The position numbers and the translations under genes were made by a program. Of a stretch of 64,000 nucleotides of DNA, positions 60,612 through 64,000 are shown piece by piece. The stretch lies in the NCBI GenBank assembly GCA_036345935.2, contig JADWOT020000004.1, positions 2,030,860 to 2,094,859 on the forward strand, given 5' to 3'. The number at the start of each line of letters is the position of its first letter. Within the stretch, counting starts at the first letter, position 1. The notes below the pieces were generated by a model. It worked only from the letters and a program-made list of their open reading frames with translations. It was not told the origin of the DNA and did not search any database. The DNA is from Taenia hydatigena. Its lineage: Eukaryota > Platyhelminthes > Cestoda > Cyclophyllidea > Taeniidae.

Positions 60612-63044
60612 AAGAGCATGGCATGTGCATCGCTTGTCCCAAAAACACTGGCCCGAAACCAGTCACACAAGAAAAGACGGATTTGGCGTGGTTCAGTGGG
60701 AATAAATTAATGCACCCATTCCTGCTTGCCACTTCGTGCCCACTTTTGTGCTGCCTATTCATAGCAGCATGCGTTCCATTCTTGCAGTGGAGCAGTGAGT
60801 GAGGTATGGCACGCCCACTTTCTTGTAAATATCTCCATGAAAGTGGCTTAGGCAGCTGCGTAATGAGCTATGCTGGCTATTTCACCACAAATGTCGTTTC
60901 TGTTGCTTAATGTATTTCGTACATAACATGCCGCTGTGGTGATTGACAAAAGGAAACCTCCCTTCCAACTCTCCTCCTTCATTCAACCACAGTGCACGCT
61001 TTTCTCTCGTCACTCTGAGGTCTACCAGCCTACATTGGACATCGGGATATTTAAGTGCCAAGATGAGATTCGTTGGCTGCTGCCACAAATGTAGTGTGGC
61101 AAGTCGTTGCTAAAAGACGAAAGAAGTCACGATATGAGAGCAGACAACGCATTGGTGACGTGGAGAAGGACGTGGTGGGTGCTGAGATGGTCCAGAAGTC
61201 ATGTTGTCTGGTGCAGGTACAACGGTGGAGGTGTTGTAAAGTGATGTGCAGAAAAGGCTTAGTAACCACCCAATGTGTGTTTCCTGACCCACTTTACTCA
61301 ATGTCTGTCAGCGCAGTTTGATGGGTGGTGACATTGATGAATGTGGTCAGCACCACGCCTCACTGCACCAACCAGGCACGACAAAGGAATCCTAATGTGG
61401 CTCAGTTGATAAGATCTAGTGGAAAGCGTCCCGACCACCAACTTGTCAATGTTGTTGACGTGTGTCCTACGTAGCCTCTTTTCGATTGGATGTCTACTTT
61501 GCTGAATTAGGATGCATGGAAGGAGAGTTTGTGCCTTGTTGCACTTTTTTTTCTACTTTTTTCTCAGTGTGTGGAATCAGTGATGTGAAATTGCGTCCTC
61601 GTGTTCCCATCACCGCGTCACACGTGCCCACGCAACACACATACACGCACATACACACACACGCACACAGAACCAATAATGAAACGTAGAGGCGCGAAAT
61701 GTCATCCGTAGAGTTCACTTTGGTGCTATTGTTATTCTCATTCTTCTTTCGTTTGCAAAGGGATTGGTTTGGACAGATTAGGGAGTGATTGTGTCCCATA
61801 TCTCTGCTCTCTAGATCACGTAGTAACAAGCTATTGCTTGCTTTACTTGCTTGACGCGATTGTGTGGACCTGTCCAATCTGGTGCATTTCGGCTTCGCCT
61901 ATGGTGACGTGGACATATTCTGGAGTTGCAATGCTCAGCAAGTTGATGCAACTGAATCGGGATCGACCTCACAACATGAGCAGAAGAAGTGTCAACTTAG
62001 GGTTGTGGTTTTGAATTGTCCTGTTCTACGGAAACGGATTTTGACACGAAAAGTGACAAGGCATTGGGGGAATTGCGATTATTTTCACAATGAAATACCT
62101 TTTTATGCATTTCATATTCCCCGATAGCCTTTGGATGAGTGGACCACCGAAAAGCAACGGCAACACCATGAAAAATGCTCAGGGTAGAACACCTTCCACG
62201 TTGAAGTGGCACAACATGCATTTTTGCAATTAGAAACGCTAATGGAATTGAGGCCCTCGTAATAGACCTGCTTCGACTACTCTGATCTTCTCAATCTGGG
62301 TTGAATCATCTGCCTCTACTCGAACAATGTAAGATGTCATAGCGAAGCATAGTAGCTTGGAAGAATGTCGATTACTATGAGGCCATTGGCATATGCAAGC
62401 CACTAGGATCTACGATTTGACAGAACCTGTCCTAACTGTGGCGTGTAGCGGTCCCACCAGTCTTGCAGCTCCTTCTGTTTGCATCCACCCTGTGTGTTGC
62501 CTAAGTTTAAATGGAAGACCCGGACTCTACATGATAGTGACGTTCATCTCTGCGCTGTGCGCTGTGCAGAGCAGTATGCGACTTGATGAGATGTCGTTGA
62601 CTTGAATGACACACAGTGTATTGCTTGTACTAAAATGTCGAGCATTTGATGAGAGGAAACGCCTAATCACGTGGAAGCCTCTTTCCAAATCACTGTATCA
62701 TTTCGTAATGTGGTACCTTGTGGCCTGAAGAGAGGTGCTTTGACAAATTGCTACACCCTCCTCCACCACTCTGTCACTGCCGCACATGACATGCCTATGT
62801 GCCTTGCCAGGTGAGCTGCCAACAATGTCGTTGGTAAATCTGTCCCAAATGGCGAGCACGTGTGGGGTCTTGTCACCTGGACTCTGTTTACAGCCCAATC
62901 GCATAACGGTGTGCAGAATATGCCAGTCGAAGTAGTTCCTACCACCGGAGTTGACTGGGTCGCACAGCCTTTGCGGTCAGCCACTTCTGACTTGTGCAGT
63001 CTGTGCCTGAGGCGAAGGAATTGTGACGATTTGGGAGACTGACA

Positions 63045-63045
<1 letters not shown>

Positions 63046-63075
<30 letters not shown>

Positions 63076-63090
63076 TTCTTCTTCTTCTTG
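63046..63090. repeat. TTC/GAA trinucleotide run
   Basis: About 15 units, compared with about 5 at the paired position 47,661-47,676 in the left arm. It creates a poly-Lys or poly-Arg stretch in an incidental minus-strand open frame that I do not regard as a gene. Confidence 0.9.
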
Positions 63091-64000
63091 GTTGAGTCTG
63101 TGCCAATCCTGACTCTACCACGATTGGTGGAGATTGACAATCGTGTCTCCGCCATGAAGGTCACATTGGACTGCTTGATGACTTTCCTCATCTCACGTAT
63201 ATGACTACAATTTGCATTCGGAGCGGTTTTCAAGTTCCTGCACTTGTACACATGTTTTATTGCCACGTTCTCCTTTAATGTTGCCTCCACACCAAAACCC
63301 ACACAATTAAGCGTTCCTTTGTGGTGACTTTATTTGTGTTTCCCGACTCGTCATTTGCATGTGATTTAGTGTGGAGCTCAGTTGGAGGCCGTGCACCTGT
63401 CAGGTGACCAAAAACGTCCTCGTGGTCTCCGGCTTTGCCCTTCCCACTGACCTAGTACGATTGTTGGAATCCGCAAAATCTTTAAAACTCTTTTATGCAA
63501 TATTCTGTATTGTCTTCTTGAAATACGCTTGCTTTATTTGAACTGCACAAGGTGGAACATCGGAAGAATGGGTCTGGTGAATGTGATTTGGCATTATGTG
63601 CTCCGTGTGCGGATGTCCAATGCTGAGAATGCCTGCAGACTTCAGTAGACCCAAATCAGCTTCTAATGCCTTGCAATTCTAATCTAAATATTTCGCTTTT
63701 TATTCCTATTGCAAAGTCTGAGTCTGAGTCGCAACGGCCTCTTTTACAAGATCGTTGCAGTGTTACTTGAAGAATGAAACATTGACATGCAGAAGGTAGT
63801 CAGTGTAGAACGGCGTCATCCCTCCAACATTGTCTTTGGAATGGCACTCCTAAATGGCCAGATGTGCCGCATGCACTACCTCAAGTTGGTAGCATTCTTG
63901 CCGTGGTTCGGACAGACACTTGGCTGCATTTCACATTAGGACCCGCTCCCACAGAAACAGAAATGCGGCCACGATTGTAGCAGGCAACAGCACTCTTAAG

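Larger units (their letters stand above)
57656..64000 (-). repeat. Right arm of the giant inverted repeat (runs off the window)
   Basis: Reverse complement of 46,754-53,165. It carries longer simple repeats than the left arm: a GT run at 60,587-60,611 and a CTT/TTC run at about 63,046-63,090. The arm is still similar at 64,000, so the palindrome may extend further on both sides. Confidence 0.95.

Noticed and set aside
62751..63302. 183-codon minus-strand frame in the right palindrome arm
   Set aside because: Its length depends on the expanded TTC/GAA run; the paired frame in the left arm is interrupted and no domain is visible.
1..64000. tRNA, rRNA, CRISPR arrays, bacterial operons
   Set aside because: No cloverleaf-like A/B-box sequence, rRNA segment or spacer-repeat array was noticed by eye; the window is eukaryotic nuclear DNA.

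Overview
This is an animal nuclear genome fragment, not a microbial one. Genes are split by small GT-AG introns (about 40 to 330 bp), the sequence is full of diverged repeats, and a reverse-transcribing element relic is present. Compact introns, repeated symmetrical exons and heavy local duplication fit a parasitic flatworm, most likely a tapeworm. That placement is inference; no lineage-specific gene proves it. Most long open frames are not genes. The convincing coding sequence is a handful of short multi-exon genes, which I assembled by hand from reading frame, splice sites and phase.

Layout. (1) 1-15,110: a near-perfect tandem duplication with an 8.06 kb unit. Each copy carries an intact three-exon gene for an unrecognised basic, Ser-rich 181-residue protein. 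(2) 16.0-18.2 kb, minus strand: fragments of a diverged or broken multi-exon gene. (3) 18.5-20.1 kb: two decayed copies of a membrane RING-CH (MARCH) ubiquitin-ligase gene. (4) 20.9-21.9 kb: a 0.95 kb element with about 185 bp terminal inverted repeats. (5) 22.36-23.6 kb: a gene made of small phase-0 exons that all start with ATG and all encode variants of one 15-residue amphipathic helix; three of them are a 144 bp tandem repeat. (6) 24.88-25.88 kb: MARCH gene A. (7) 27.1-28.6 kb: a GGAT minisatellite with a 917 bp assembly gap. (8) 33.25-34.06 kb, minus strand: a small secreted-protein gene with a TATA box. (9) 36.9-38.7 kb: a broken Ty3/gypsy polyprotein. (10) 40.07-41.09 kb, minus strand: a CZIB (C1orf123/UPF0587) zinc-binding protein gene. 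(11) 42.7-43.94 kb: MARCH gene B, close to MARCH1/8. (12) 46.75-64.0 kb: a giant imperfect palindrome with two arms of about 6.4 kb around a 4.5 kb centre, cut by the window end.

The genes do not form a pathway. The region's theme is duplication at every scale: 75-nt exons, MARCH gene copies, an 8 kb tandem block and a 17 kb inverted block. The most interesting locus is the repeated-exon gene at 22.4-23.6 kb. Because every internal exon is phase 0, any subset could be skipped or repeated without shifting the frame, so it could yield proteins with variable numbers of helices.
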